From NCBI GenBank assembly GCA_964537395.1, contig CAZIBN010000043.1, forward strand, positions 1 through 31,274: a stretch of DNA of 31,274 nucleotides, written 5' to 3'. The first letter of the stretch is position 1, and each line of letters starts with the position of its first letter. A model generated the notes under the pieces. The model did no database searches, was not told where the DNA came from, and saw nothing but the letters and a program-made list of their open reading frames with translations. Both the position numbers and the translations under genes were made by a program. Shown in pieces: positions 7,632-16,065 of this stretch. The DNA comes from GWA2-66-18 sp964537395 (GTDB lineage Bacteria; Elusimicrobiota; Elusimicrobia; UBA1565; UBA9628).

Positions 7632-7929
7632 GCCGAAGTACAGCCCGAGATTGCCTTCCGGCGGCTGAGGCAGAAGGTCCCAGGCGTGGTACAGCAGGTC
7701 GCCCCAGAGAACGGTCGAGCCACAGCTTGGCCGTGCCCCCGATCGGCGAGCCGGCGACGACGCCCACGCCCATATCCTTTATAACGCGCTCGGTCGCCGC
7801 GGCCGCCGGGCAGGCGGTGCCTGCCGCCATCGCGAGCGCGACCGAACGATAGCGCCGATGGCTCGTCGAGCGCGCGCCAGGATACAGCATGCGGCGAGTC
7901 GCGATCTTCCACATGGTCTTCTTCTCCAT
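7620..7929 (-). pseudogene. Remnant of a small outer-membrane beta-barrel-like protein
   Basis: From ATG 7929 (or 7914) the frame gives a signal-like stretch (RYRSVALAMAAGTACPAAAA) and DMGVGVVAGSPIGGTAKLWLD, then turns to Arg-rich nonsense. One base of frameshift near 7706-7712 restores a sensible ending, WGDLLYHAWDLLPQPPEGNLGLYFGSAR in shortened form, with a stop at 7620-7622. The two halves look like the first strand and a later strand of a small barrel protein with its middle deleted; the family resemblance is from memory. It is convergent with kamA and overlaps its last 12 bases. This is the only content I see in most of the 405-bp gap after kamA. A chance reading is possible. Confidence 0.45.
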
Positions 7930-7980
7930 TCGAGGGATCCGTCTACATGAAAGCTTAGCCCTGCCGCCATGAATTCCGGT

Positions 7981-8007
7981 CAAATACGGCGCAAATCCTT
8001 CTCAAAT
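7981..8007 (+). promoter_or_regulatory. Three CAAAT direct repeats at exact 11-bp phasing, candidate operator
   Basis: CAAAT occurs at 7981, 7992 and 8003, each 11 bases apart and so on one face of the helix. The last copy ends 18 bp before the -10 of the TPR-kinase operon, in place of a -35 element. OmpR/PhoB-type regulators bind such direct repeats, and one is encoded at 10447-11145. Confidence 0.45.
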
Positions 8008-8025
8008 CGCGCGCCGTGAAAACGC

Positions 8026-8031
8026 TATCAT
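8026..8031 (+). promoter_or_regulatory. Leaderless-type -10 hexamer for the TPR-kinase operon
   Basis: TATCAT (in the context GCTATCAT) ends five bases before the ATG at 8037. Confidence 0.5.
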
Positions 8032-8036
8032 GAGGC

Positions 8037-8960
8037 ATGAGCCGTCGCGTCATCATCGTTTTATCGGTCCTGCTCTGCGCCTGCGGCGGCGAGTGGCGCC
8101 GCGACTACGAGCTCGGCGGCAGGGCCTTGAGCCACGGGCGTCTCTCGGAGGCGGAGCCCGCGCTCGAGGCGGCGCTGGCCCGCGCGGAAAAATACCATCC
8201 CGAGGACGCCCGCCTGGTCTCCTCTCTCAACTGGCTCGGCGACCTGCGCATGGCGCAGGGCGCGCCGGCGGCGGCGGAGGTCCTTTACCGGCGCGCGCTG
8301 GCGATCATGGACAAGACGTCCGGCCCCGACTCGCCCGAGACCGCCGCCACCGTCGCCTATCTGGCCGAGGCCTGCGCGATGTCAGGCAAGGAGGCGGAGG
8401 CCACCAAGCTGCTGCGGCGGGCCCTGGCCTCCGCGGAGAAGGACCCCGCGCGCCACGCCGAGACCGCCGCGCGCCTCACGGAGCTCGCCGGGCTTCAACG
8501 CTCGCTCGGACGCGACGACGAGGCGGCGGCGACCTACCGGCGGGCGCTCGCGGTCACCGAGAAGGCGCTCGGACCCGAGAACCGTTTCACCGCCGACCGC
8601 CTCACCGACCTGGCGCTCTTTCATCACGCGCGCGGCGAATTCACCGCGGCCGAGGCCTATTATCAGCGCGCCCTCGCGGTCAAGGAGAGGATCCTGGGGC
8701 CGGGGCATGCGGAGACCGACGCGGCCTTGAACGATCTCGCGCTGTTCTATGAGGCGCAGAACCGGCTCGATGACGCCGAGGCGCTCTACAAGCGGGCCCT
8801 GGCCCAGCTCGAGCATGCCCACGGGCCGAGCAGCCCGCGCCTCGGCTCGACGCTCGGCCATTACGCCCACCTTCTGCGCCGGCGCGGCCGCGCCGATCAG
8901 GCCGCGGCGCTCGAAGCGCGCGCCCGCACGCTGAGCGCCCGCCCCAAGCCCCGTCCATGA
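8037..8960 (+). CDS. TPR-repeat lipoprotein
   Basis: The 307-residue product starts with MSRRVIIVLSVLLCACGG, a lipoprotein signal with Cys16 as the modified residue (LCAC). The rest is a run of about six tetratricopeptide repeats of the 42-residue kinesin-light-chain type, visible in the recurring A..LYRRALA...K and GP(D/E)......TA..L..LA pattern. TPRs are protein-protein docking surfaces; here the protein would be membrane-tethered outside the cytoplasm. Its stop overlaps the start of the sensor kinase (ATGA), so the two proteins are coupled, and it may present a ligand to the kinase sensor domain. That partnership is inferred from the overlap only. Confidence 0.85.
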   Translation: MSRRVIIVLSVLLCACGGEWRRDYELGGRALSHGRLSEAEPALEAALARAEKYHPEDARLVSSLNWLGDLRMAQGAPAAAEVLYRRALAIMDKTSGPDSPETAATVAYLAEACAMSGKEAEATKLLRRALASAEKDPARHAETAARLTELAGLQRSLGRDDEAAATYRRALAVTEKALGPENRFTADRLTDLALFHHARGEFTAAEAYYQRALAVKERILGPGHAETDAALNDLALFYEAQNRLDDAEALYKRALAQLEHAHGPSSPRLGSTLGHYAHLLRRRGRADQAAALEARARTLSARPKPRP

Positions 8961-10450
8961 AGACGCCGAACCTGCGGACCCAGCTCGTGCTGGTCTCCGG
9001 CCTCGTCTGGGTCTATTCGCTCGGGGTCGGCGCGTCCTACTGGAAGCAAAGCCGCGCCCACGTGCGCCTCGAGGCGGCCTTCCATCAAGGGCTCACCGTG
9101 CTCTCGTCTTTGCCGCGTCTGCGCGACGAGCTGCGTCGCGTGGATCAGGCCGGCGACCAGTACCTCCTCTCCGGCCAGCCCTCTTGGCTCGAGCGCCGCG
9201 AGGAGTCGCTCGCGCAGGTGCGCGCTCTCCTGCGCGAGCTCGACGCGGGCGCCGCCGACTCACGCGATCGCGCGACGATCTCACAGGCGGACCGGCGTCT
9301 GACCGCCTATCTCGCCGAGCGCAGCCCCTGGATCTCGCGCCGCCGCGCGGGGCGGCTGTCGCCCGCCGACGCGGCGCGCGCGACCCGGCGAGCGAGAGAG
9401 CTCGACGCCGTCGCCCAGCCGCTCAACGAGCTCAAGAACGTGAACATCTCCGACCTGCGGGCGCGGCGCCTCGAGGCCGAGGAAGCGTCCCGCTCGGCGC
9501 TGTGGCTGATACTTTTCGCAGGAGCGGCCGCCGCCGCCTTCGTCGCCTTGCTGCTCTCGCGCGCCCTGATCGGGCCGGTCGCGACTCTGCGCGGGAACGC
9601 CCGCAAGTGGACGCTCGGAAAGCCCTGGGACTTCCCCCCGCCGCGCGGCGCGGGCCCCGAGGTCAGCGACCTGCATGAGGCGATGGGCGAGATGGCGACG
9701 CGCCTCAACGCGCAGTTCGCGCGCGAGGCCGAGCTCGGACGCCTCAAAGGAAGCCTCGTCTCGATGGCCAGCCATGAGTTCAACAACGCTCTGAGCGTCC
9801 TCGGAACGACGGTCAATCTCCTGAAGCAGACCGACGGCTCGCCGGCCAACGCGCGCCGCTCCGACTATTATGTGATCGTCGAGGCCAATCTGCGATCGCT
9901 CGCGCTCGCGACGCGCAACCTCCTCGACCTCGGCTTGCTCGAGTCCGGACGCTTCGCCGTGCGCCCGCACCGCGCCGACCTCGGCCTCGTGCTGAGCGGG
10001 GCGGCGAAGGCGTTGCAGCCTCTATACGAACGCAAGGGGCTGCGCTTCTCGCTCGATATCCCCGCCGGGACGCCCGCCGCGAAGGCCGATCCCGAGGCCC
10101 TGCTCATGGTCGCGACGAACCTGGTCGGCAACGCGGTCAAGTACACGCCCGAGGGCGGGGAGGTCACGGCAGGCGTCTCGATCGACGCGGACGGCCGCCT
10201 GCGCGTCTACGTCGCGGACACGGGCATCGGCATCGCCCCCGGAGACCGGGAAACGATCCTGTCCGGGCATCGCACCGAGGAAGGAAGGCTGGCGGCCTCG
10301 GGCTTCGGCGTGGGGCTCATGCTGGTCAAGAAGATCCTCGACGCGCACGGGACCGTGCTCGAGATCACGGGAGCTCCCGGCGAAGGCTCGCGCTTCTCGT
10401 TCGCGCTGCCGCTCTGGGACGGGCCCGGCGACGCGCTGTTCCGCGCCTAG
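8957..10450 (+). CDS. Membrane sensor histidine kinase with CHASE3-like sensor region
   Basis: The product has 497 residues. A first membrane helix (about 8-28) and a second (about 181-205) enclose a helical extracytoplasmic region resembling CHASE3. A HAMP-like linker follows, then the dimerisation/phosphoacceptor helix with His273 in SMASHEFNNAL; it has FNN where most HisKA proteins have LRTP. The catalytic ATPase domain has Asn388 and Asn392 (N-box), Asp421 in ADTGIG and a GFGVGL lid. It autophosphorylates and should pass phosphate to the regulator encoded tail to tail with it. The ATG overlaps the lipoprotein stop. The TAG stop shares the palindrome CTAG with the stop of the regulator. 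Confidence 0.93.
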   Translation: MKTPNLRTQLVLVSGLVWVYSLGVGASYWKQSRAHVRLEAAFHQGLTVLSSLPRLRDELRRVDQAGDQYLLSGQPSWLERREESLAQVRALLRELDAGAADSRDRATISQADRRLTAYLAERSPWISRRRAGRLSPADAARATRRARELDAVAQPLNELKNVNISDLRARRLEAEEASRSALWLILFAGAAAAAFVALLLSRALIGPVATLRGNARKWTLGKPWDFPPPRGAGPEVSDLHEAMGEMATRLNAQFAREAELGRLKGSLVSMASHEFNNALSVLGTTVNLLKQTDGSPANARRSDYYVIVEANLRSLALATRNLLDLGLLESGRFAVRPHRADLGLVLSGAAKALQPLYERKGLRFSLDIPAGTPAAKADPEALLMVATNLVGNAVKYTPEGGEVTAGVSIDADGRLRVYVADTGIGIAPGDRETILSGHRTEEGRLAASGFGVGLMLVKKILDAHGTVLEITGAPGEGSRFSFALPLWDGPGDALFRA

Positions 10451-11145
10451 GCTTCGAAGCGGTAGCCGACACCTTGCACGGCGACGATGCGCGCCGCGAT
10501 CTTCGCGCCGATCTTGCGCCGCAGCGTGGAGATGTGCACGCCGACCGTGTGCGGATCCGAATAGTCCGCGGGGTCGTAGCCCCAGACCGTCTCGAGCAGG
10601 AAGGGCACGGACAGGACCCGCCCCGGCTTGCGCAAAAAGGACGTCAGGAGGTCGAACTCCTTGCGCGTCAGGGCGACCCGCTTGTCCGAGACCGTCACCG
10701 TGCGCGCGGCCACATCGATGACGAGGCCGTGCGCCTTGAGCTGCTCGCCGAGTTCCTCGGGCGCGCGGTAGCGGCGCAGGACCGCCGCGACCTTGGCACG
10801 GATGAGGGCCGGGGTCACGGGCTTAGGCAGATAGTCGTCGGCGCCCTGATCGAGCCCCTCAGCCTGATCCGCCGAACCCTTACGGACTCCGGACATGAGC
10901 ACCACGGGGACGCGGGCCGTGAGCTTGTCGGCGCGGAGCTTCCCGAGCAAGGTGAGGCCGTCGCCGCCGGGCATCGAGACGTCGGAGAGCACCAGGTCGG
11001 GCACCGATTCGAGCGCGGCGACGAACGCCGCGCGACCGCCGGAGACGCGCTTGACGATATAGCCCTCGTCCTCGAGCACGTCGCCGTAGATCCGGCGGTT
11101 GTCGGCTTCATCGTCGACGAGGAGGATGCGCGGTCGCGGAGGCAT
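10447..11145 (-). CDS. OmpR/PhoB-family response regulator
   Basis: The 232-residue product has a receiver domain (about 6-120) and a winged-helix DNA-binding domain (about 135-232). The receiver has the acidic pair DDE, the phosphoacceptor Asp55 in LSDVSMPG, and the PKP lysine loop. The effector ends with TVGVHISTLRRKI and the wing GVGYRFEA. Proteins of this family bind direct repeats about 11 bp apart as head-to-tail dimers. It is convergent with the sensor kinase, with a four-base overlap of stop codons, an unusual layout for a cognate pair. The ATG follows a TAGAAT hexamer by six bases. The likely target is the CAAAT array at 7981-8007 (inference). Confidence 0.93.
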   Translation of the reverse strand: MPPRPRILLVDDEADNRRIYGDVLEDEGYIVKRVSGGRAAFVAALESVPDLVLSDVSMPGGDGLTLLGKLRADKLTARVPVVLMSGVRKGSADQAEGLDQGADDYLPKPVTPALIRAKVAAVLRRYRAPEELGEQLKAHGLVIDVAARTVTVSDKRVALTRKEFDLLTSFLRKPGRVLSVPFLLETVWGYDPADYSDPHTVGVHISTLRRKIGAKIAARIVAVQGVGYRFEA

Positions 11146-11151
11146 GGGTGC

Positions 11152-11157
11152 ATTCTA
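11152..11157 (-). promoter_or_regulatory. Leaderless-type -10 hexamer for the response regulator
   Basis: TAGAAT on the minus strand ends six bases before the ATG at 11145; no clear -35. Confidence 0.5.
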
Positions 11158-11220
11158 CCACTCTGAGAGATTCACGCCTATGACTCCCGTCAACGAGCGA
11201 TATTCCGGCCTAAAAATCGC

Positions 11221-11226
11221 TAAAAT
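11221..11226 (+). promoter_or_regulatory. Leaderless-type -10 hexamer for rfbC
   Basis: TAAAAT (in GCTAAAAT) ends six bases before the ATG at 11233; no Shine-Dalgarno. Confidence 0.5.
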
Positions 11227-11232
11227 CCAAGA

Positions 11233-11787
11233 ATGCCCTTCACCTTCACCCCGTACGGCGGCCTCGAAGGCCTTCTCGTCGTCGAAGGCAAGTCCTTCGG
11301 CGATGAGCGAGGCTTCTTCATGGAGTCGTTCCGCGTCGATGACTGGGCCCGGGAGGGCCTCCCGCCGCTGCTGCAGGACAATCTCTCCCGCTCCGTTAAG
11401 AACACGATCCGGGGCCTTCATTACCAGATCCCCCCCCAGGCCATCGGCAAGCTCGTGAGGTGCGCTCGCGGCCGCATCTTCGACGCGGTCGTGGACCTCC
11501 GCAGGAGCTCGCCGACCTACGGCAAGTCCGCGTCGATCGAGCTCGACGATTCCGGCAACCGCATGTTCTGGGTCCCCGTCGGGTTCGCCCACGGCTTCTG
11601 CGCGCTGTCGGAGAGCGCCGATGTCACGTACAAGGTCACCGGCTACTGGAGCAAGGAGGTCGACGCCGGCATCCGCTGGAACGACCCCTCCCTCGGGATC
11701 AAGTGGCCGGTCTCCGCGGCCGAGGCCATCGTCACCGCGAAGGACGCCGTGCTGCCTCTCCTCGCCGACGCCGCCAGCCACTTCTAG
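11233..11787 (+). CDS. rfbC: dTDP-4-dehydrorhamnose 3,5-epimerase
   Basis: The 184-residue product has the typical RfbC/RmlC length and order of motifs: DERGFFMESF, DNLSRS, TIRGLHYQ with the catalytic base His63, Lys73 as in the Salmonella enzyme, GFAHGFCALSE, YKVTGYW, and a closing GIKWP. It converts dTDP-4-keto-6-deoxyglucose to dTDP-4-keto-rhamnose in the cytoplasm, for cell-surface polysaccharide. The other rhamnose genes (rfbA, rfbB, rfbD) are not in the window, so it stands apart from the usual cluster. Its TAG stop shares a G with the GTG start of the next gene, linking it to an unknown protein. Confidence 0.95.
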   Translation: MPFTFTPYGGLEGLLVVEGKSFGDERGFFMESFRVDDWAREGLPPLLQDNLSRSVKNTIRGLHYQIPPQAIGKLVRCARGRIFDAVVDLRRSSPTYGKSASIELDDSGNRMFWVPVGFAHGFCALSESADVTYKVTGYWSKEVDAGIRWNDPSLGIKWPVSAAEAIVTAKDAVLPLLADAASHF

Positions 11788-12857
11788 TGTCGATCGTCCC
11801 CACCCTACTCATCGAGCAGGTCCGCATGGCGGCCCCGTTCCTGTTTACCGGGCCCGAGCCCGAAGGTCCCGCCTACCGGTTCCTACGCGTACTGCGCGCG
11901 TATGGAGGAGGCGAGCTCAACGCCCTGCAGTATTACGAGCTGTGCCTGTGCGCGCACTGGGCGACCGCGGGAAGCTTCGTGCCGACCGACGTGGACAACG
12001 GCATCCGCTGGAAGCACTGGCAGAGCGTGCAGCCGGGGCTCGTCGAGGAGCAGGCGAAGCTCGTGCTCGAGGCGCTGAGCTGGGACTATGCCCCCGTCAC
12101 GGCCAAGATCACGGGCGCAGGCGCGCGGCGGCTTTCGACGCACGAGGGCACCTGGTTCTCGGTCGCGGTCGGCGCGTACGCCGCCTGCCTCGAGGCGCGC
12201 CCCGCGCTGTCGACGATCGTCCTCGACGCGATGAGGGCCGAAGCGGAGAGGGAGGACGGAGCCTACGCCGCGTGCGACTCTCCGCTCGAGCGGCTCAAGT
12301 CCTCGGCGCTGATCGCCCACAACTTCGGCGACCTCGACCGCGTCGCCGATCAATGGGAGCTCAAGCCGTCCGACCCCCTGCGCCTCGCGCTGTACGACGC
12401 GGCCAAGCCCGGCTCGCCGCTGTTCGGCGGCCGCCTCGGCCGCGCCGGGCTCATCCACCAGAAGCACATGGGTGCGGACAACCATCGCCATTACCCTTTG
12501 CGCGCCGCGAAGGGCCTGCGCAGATCCGCCGACCTTCTTCTTCCCGTGGGCCCGTTCTTCGACGACTGGGGACGCCGCATCGGCCGCCATCCCCTTCTTA
12601 CGCCTGAGGATATCGCCGAGGTCGTACGCGCCCTGACGGACGGCTGGGCGCGCATGCACGAGCCCGCGGGCTACGCACGCGCGCTCTCCGGCATCCTCGA
12701 GGTGTTCCCCGGCGGCCGCCGCGCGCTCGGCAAGCTCCTTCCCGCGAAGGACCAGCGCATGCTCGAATCCGGGGCGCTCAAGGCCGCGATGGACGTTCCC
12801 CAGGAGCGCTTCGAGGCCCAGTGGGCCAACCGCGTGGCCAAGGCTTCGATCAACTAG
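11787..12857 (+). CDS. Conserved-looking protein of unknown function coupled to rfbC
   Basis: The product has 356 residues from a GTG at 11787 that overlaps the rfbC stop by one base. I do not recognise the family. It has no signal peptide or membrane segment, so it is probably cytosolic. Visible features are an aromatic-rich N-terminal third (LNALQYYELCLCAHWATAGSF), a central helical region, and a His-rich loop, HQKHMGADNHRHYPL, followed by FFDDWGRRIGRH. His and Asp in this loop could bind a metal or phosphate, but this is a guess. Coupling to rfbC suggests, without proving, a role in surface sugar metabolism. It ends six bases before the convergent export operon. Confidence 0.72.
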   Translation: MSIVPTLLIEQVRMAAPFLFTGPEPEGPAYRFLRVLRAYGGGELNALQYYELCLCAHWATAGSFVPTDVDNGIRWKHWQSVQPGLVEEQAKLVLEALSWDYAPVTAKITGAGARRLSTHEGTWFSVAVGAYAACLEARPALSTIVLDAMRAEAEREDGAYAACDSPLERLKSSALIAHNFGDLDRVADQWELKPSDPLRLALYDAAKPGSPLFGGRLGRAGLIHQKHMGADNHRHYPLRAAKGLRRSADLLLPVGPFFDDWGRRIGRHPLLTPEDIAEVVRALTDGWARMHEPAGYARALSGILEVFPGGRRALGKLLPAKDQRMLESGALKAAMDVPQERFEAQWANRVAKASIN

Positions 12858-12863
12858 CGCCGT

Positions 12864-14141
12864 TCACTCGTAGTGGAGAGCCTCGATGGGGTCGAAGCGC
12901 GAGGCCTTCCACGCGGGATAAAGCGAGAAGAGAAACCCGGTGCCGAGCGCGATCAAAAGCGCCCCGCAGACATGAAGCACGCTGATCGGGGCTAAGCGAT
13001 CCTCCACCGGGACCAGGTACCAGATGGCGAAGATGCCGAGGCCGGTGCCGCCGATCCCGCCGAGGACGCCCAGCATCATCGCCTCGGAGACGAACTGCCA
13101 GACGATGTCCGCGCGGGTGGCGCCCAGGGCGCGGCGTATGCCGATCTCGCGAACCCGCGAGAATATGGTCGCCAGAGTCACGTTCATGATGCCGATGCCG
13201 GAGGCCAGGATGGCCACGATGCCGATGATCATGATGGCGACGATGGACTCCTTCATCTGGCTGAGCGCGCCCTGCATGATCTCGCGGAAGTCCTTGATGT
13301 CGAAATCCATCTCGCCGCGATGCCGGGACTTGAGCAGGTTGCTGATACGGCGAAGGTACGCCGCGGCCGTGGCGGCGTCGCCGGTGTCGACGTTGATCTC
13401 CTCGATGATCTGGGGGTTCTTCTGATAGCGCGAGACGACGAAACGCTGATAGGCGGTCGCCGGCACGAGCACCATCCCTTGGCCCGGCCAGGTGCGCCCG
13501 AACCAACGGGGGTCGAGATCGCGCGGCGGCTCCTTGAGCACGCCGACCACGGTGAACAGATGCTCGCCGAGCATGATCTTGCGGCCCATCGGGTCGCGGC
13601 GGGAGATGTGCTTCGTCAGAGCCTGCTCCGGATAATGCCTCGCCCAATAGGGCTTCTTGAACCAGCCTCCCGCCTCGACGAGAACGCACACGCGCGAGGC
13701 AGAAGCCAAGTCCCGCTCGTTGATGAGGCGGCCGCGCAGAGTGTACACCCAGTCGCGCTTGGCCCACTCCGTGTTGACGGCGCCGATCCGGATATCGTCG
13801 TTCTTGAAGGCGTCGAGCTGCGCGTGCGAGCCGTAGGTCATGATCACGGGGGAGACCATGAACAGCTCGGGATATTGGCGGCGGATCTCGAGGGCGTCGG
13901 CGTAGGTCAGGCCGGGCGAGAGGCCCTTCGAGACATAGTTGCTCTTCTGGGAGATCTCGATGCGGCCCGGGCCTCCGAGGCGCAACGCGTCGTTGTAGCG
14001 CTTCATCATGCTCGCAGTCTGCGAGAACGTGAACAGCATCGCGGCGACGCCGATCGCGAGCGAAAAGCTCGTCATCGCGCTGCGCGTCTTGTGGGCGCGG
14101 ATCTCGATGAACGCCGAGCGGCACAGCTCCGAGATCTTCAT
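12864..14141 (-). CDS. MacB-type ABC permease (second of a pair)
   Basis: The 425-residue product starts at ATG 14141, overlapping the previous stop (ATGA). It has the MacB/FtsX plan: one N-terminal membrane helix (SAMTSFSLAIGVAAMLFTF), a large periplasmic domain (about 45-280), then three C-terminal helices with the typical GIGIMNV and REIGIRRALGA segments. A NYVSKGLSPGLTYADAL segment is shared with the upstream permease gene, so the two are diverged duplicates that probably form a heterodimer. MacB-type exporters push substrates from the periplasm through an outer membrane channel using ATP hydrolysis in the cytosol. It is the last gene of the five-gene operon. Confidence 0.92.
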   Translation of the reverse strand: MKISELCRSAFIEIRAHKTRSAMTSFSLAIGVAAMLFTFSQTASMMKRYNDALRLGGPGRIEISQKSNYVSKGLSPGLTYADALEIRRQYPELFMVSPVIMTYGSHAQLDAFKNDDIRIGAVNTEWAKRDWVYTLRGRLINERDLASASRVCVLVEAGGWFKKPYWARHYPEQALTKHISRRDPMGRKIMLGEHLFTVVGVLKEPPRDLDPRWFGRTWPGQGMVLVPATAYQRFVVSRYQKNPQIIEEINVDTGDAATAAAYLRRISNLLKSRHRGEMDFDIKDFREIMQGALSQMKESIVAIMIIGIVAILASGIGIMNVTLATIFSRVREIGIRRALGATRADIVWQFVSEAMMLGVLGGIGGTGLGIFAIWYLVPVEDRLAPISVLHVCGALLIALGTGFLFSLYPAWKASRFDPIEALHYE

Positions 14142-15412
14142 TCCGCTTTCAGCGCCTCGACCGGATCGAGGCGGGAGGCCCGGTAGGCGGGGATGAGCGC
14201 GAACGCGGCGCTGATGAGCGCGGCCAGGACGATGCCCTCGGCGCACTGGAGCCAGGTGATCTCCGCCAGCTTGCGCATGCCGCCCAAGGTCGACAGCCAT
14301 TTGACGCCGCCAAGCCCCAGCGAGACGCCCGCCACACCTCCCGCCGCGCCCAGGAGCGCCGCCTCAAGCAGGAATTGCGCCAGTATGTCGGCGCGGCTCG
14401 CGCCGATCGCGCGCCGGATGCCGATCTCGCGCACGCGCGCGAAGATCGTGGCCAAGGTCACGTTCATGATGCCGATGCCGCCGGCGAGCAGGGCCACGAT
14501 GCCCAGGGCCAGCCCGGCCTTCACATCCTTGCGCATGTCCGCCATCTTGGATTCGATCGCCTCGCGCTCGTCGCGGATCTCGAAGTCCTCTTCGCCGCGG
14601 TGGCGGCGCTTGAGGACGGCCTCGATCTGCTTGCGGCGCGAGGCTAGAGTCCGCTCGCTTCCGGTATCGATGCGGATCTCGTCGATGCTGTCAGGGCTTC
14701 CCTCATAGCGAGCGAAGCTCTGCTGGTAGGCCGTGATCGGCACCAGGGCGCTGGGCGTGCCCCAGCTGTTCATGCGGGGGTCCTTGTCACGGGGCGGCGG
14801 GGTCATCACGCCGATGACGGTGAAGACCGAATCCTCGAGGCGGATGCGCGCGCCCAGGAGGTCCCGTCGCTTGACGAAGGCATCGTAGGGGTCCTCCTCC
14901 ATCCAGATCTTCGCCCAGAAAGGCTTCTTGATCCAGGTCGCCGGCTCGACCATCACGACGACGCGGGACCGGTGCTCGACGTCCCACTCGTTAAGGAATC
15001 GGCCGCGAAGCTTGTACACCCAGTCGCGCCGGCGGAATTCCGTCGTCGTGCCGCCGACCCTCACGCCTTCGACCTTGCTGCGGCCGAAGACGAGCTTCGT
15101 GCCCCAGGAGGAGGAGTGCGGCTCCACCATGTACAGATCCGGAAGCTCCCGCCGCAGAGCGAGCGCGTCGCCGTAGGTGAGGCCCTGCGACAGGCCCTTC
15201 GAAACGTAGTTGCGTTTTTTGGCGACCGTCATGCGCCCGGGGCCCATCAGCTCCAGATTCCGCTCAAGGGCCTCCTCCATGCCGCGCGTCTGCGCCATCG
15301 TGTAGAGCAAGGACGCGACGCCGACCGAGACGGCGGTGAAGGACAGGGCGGAGCGGAACTTGTTCGCGTAGATCTCGCGGGCTCCGGCGCGAAAAGCCTC
15401 GCGCAGGTTCAC
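14138..15412 (-). CDS. MacB-type ABC permease (first of a pair)
   Basis: The 424-residue product starts at GTG 15412, which overlaps the ATPase stop (GTGA). It has an N-terminal helix (about 20-38), a periplasmic MacB-like domain carrying NYVSKGLSQGLTYGDAL, and three C-terminal helices with GIGIMNVTLATIFARVREIGIRRA in shortened view. The last residues, RLDPVEALKAE, match the coupling-helix end seen in FtsX-like permeases. Here the ATPase is a separate protein, unlike E. coli MacB, where it is fused to the permease. It pairs with the downstream paralogue. Confidence 0.92.
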   Translation of the reverse strand: MNLREAFRAGAREIYANKFRSALSFTAVSVGVASLLYTMAQTRGMEEALERNLELMGPGRMTVAKKRNYVSKGLSQGLTYGDALALRRELPDLYMVEPHSSSWGTKLVFGRSKVEGVRVGGTTTEFRRRDWVYKLRGRFLNEWDVEHRSRVVVMVEPATWIKKPFWAKIWMEEDPYDAFVKRRDLLGARIRLEDSVFTVIGVMTPPPRDKDPRMNSWGTPSALVPITAYQQSFARYEGSPDSIDEIRIDTGSERTLASRRKQIEAVLKRRHRGEEDFEIRDEREAIESKMADMRKDVKAGLALGIVALLAGGIGIMNVTLATIFARVREIGIRRAIGASRADILAQFLLEAALLGAAGGVAGVSLGLGGVKWLSTLGGMRKLAEITWLQCAEGIVLAALISAAFALIPAYRASRLDPVEALKAE

Positions 15413-16065
15413 GCGAGGGCGCCGTCCCTGATCCGGATGACCCGGCTCGCCGCCGCGCCGATCGCGGGGTCGTGGGTCACGAGCACGACCGTCATGCCTT
15501 CCGCGTTGAGCTCCTTGAACAGAGCGAGGATCTCCGTCGAGGACTTCGAGTCGAGGTTCCCCGTGGGCTCGTCGGCGAGCAGGAGCGCGGGCTTGTTGGC
15601 CAGCGCGCGCGCGATGCCGACGCGCTGGCGTTCGCCGCCGGACAGCTGCAAAGGAGTATTCTCCGTCTTGGCCCCGAGGCCGACCCGCGTCAGAAGCGCA
15701 CGCGCCCGCGCGGAGCGCTCCTCCACTCCCTCGCCCGCGTAGGCCATCGGCAGGGCGACATTCTCAAGGGCCGAGAGGCGGGGCAGCAGATTAAAAGACT
15801 GGAACACGAAACCGATGCGCGCGCGGCGCAGGCCGGTGAGCTCCGCGTCGCCGAGGCTCGCCGTCTCGGCGCCTTCGAGCAGGTACTTCCCGGCCGTCGG
15901 ACGATCGAGGAGGCCGAGTATGTTGAGCAAGGTGGACTTGCCGCAGCCCGAGGGGCCCATGATCGCGGTGAATTCCCCCTTCGCAACGGCGAAGGACACC
16001 CCCTTCAGCGCCTGGTAGCCGCCGAGATAGGTGCGCGTCAGCCCGTCGACGTGGATCGCGTTCAC
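15409..16065 (-). CDS. ABC transporter ATPase, LolD/MacB type
   Basis: The 218-residue product is a complete nucleotide-binding domain. It shows Walker A GPSGCGKS (37-44), Q-loop QSFN, signature LSGGERQR (141-148), Walker B LLLADEP (161-167) with catalytic Glu166, and the switch His198. The length and sequence fit the LolD/MacB/FtsE group that powers FtsX-like permeases. It overlaps its neighbours by four bases on both sides, so the operon appears tightly coupled. Confidence 0.95.
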   Translation of the reverse strand: MNAIHVDGLTRTYLGGYQALKGVSFAVAKGEFTAIMGPSGCGKSTLLNILGLLDRPTAGKYLLEGAETASLGDAELTGLRRARIGFVFQSFNLLPRLSALENVALPMAYAGEGVEERSARARALLTRVGLGAKTENTPLQLSGGERQRVGIARALANKPALLLADEPTGNLDSKSSTEILALFKELNAEGMTVVLVTHDPAIGAAASRVIRIRDGALA

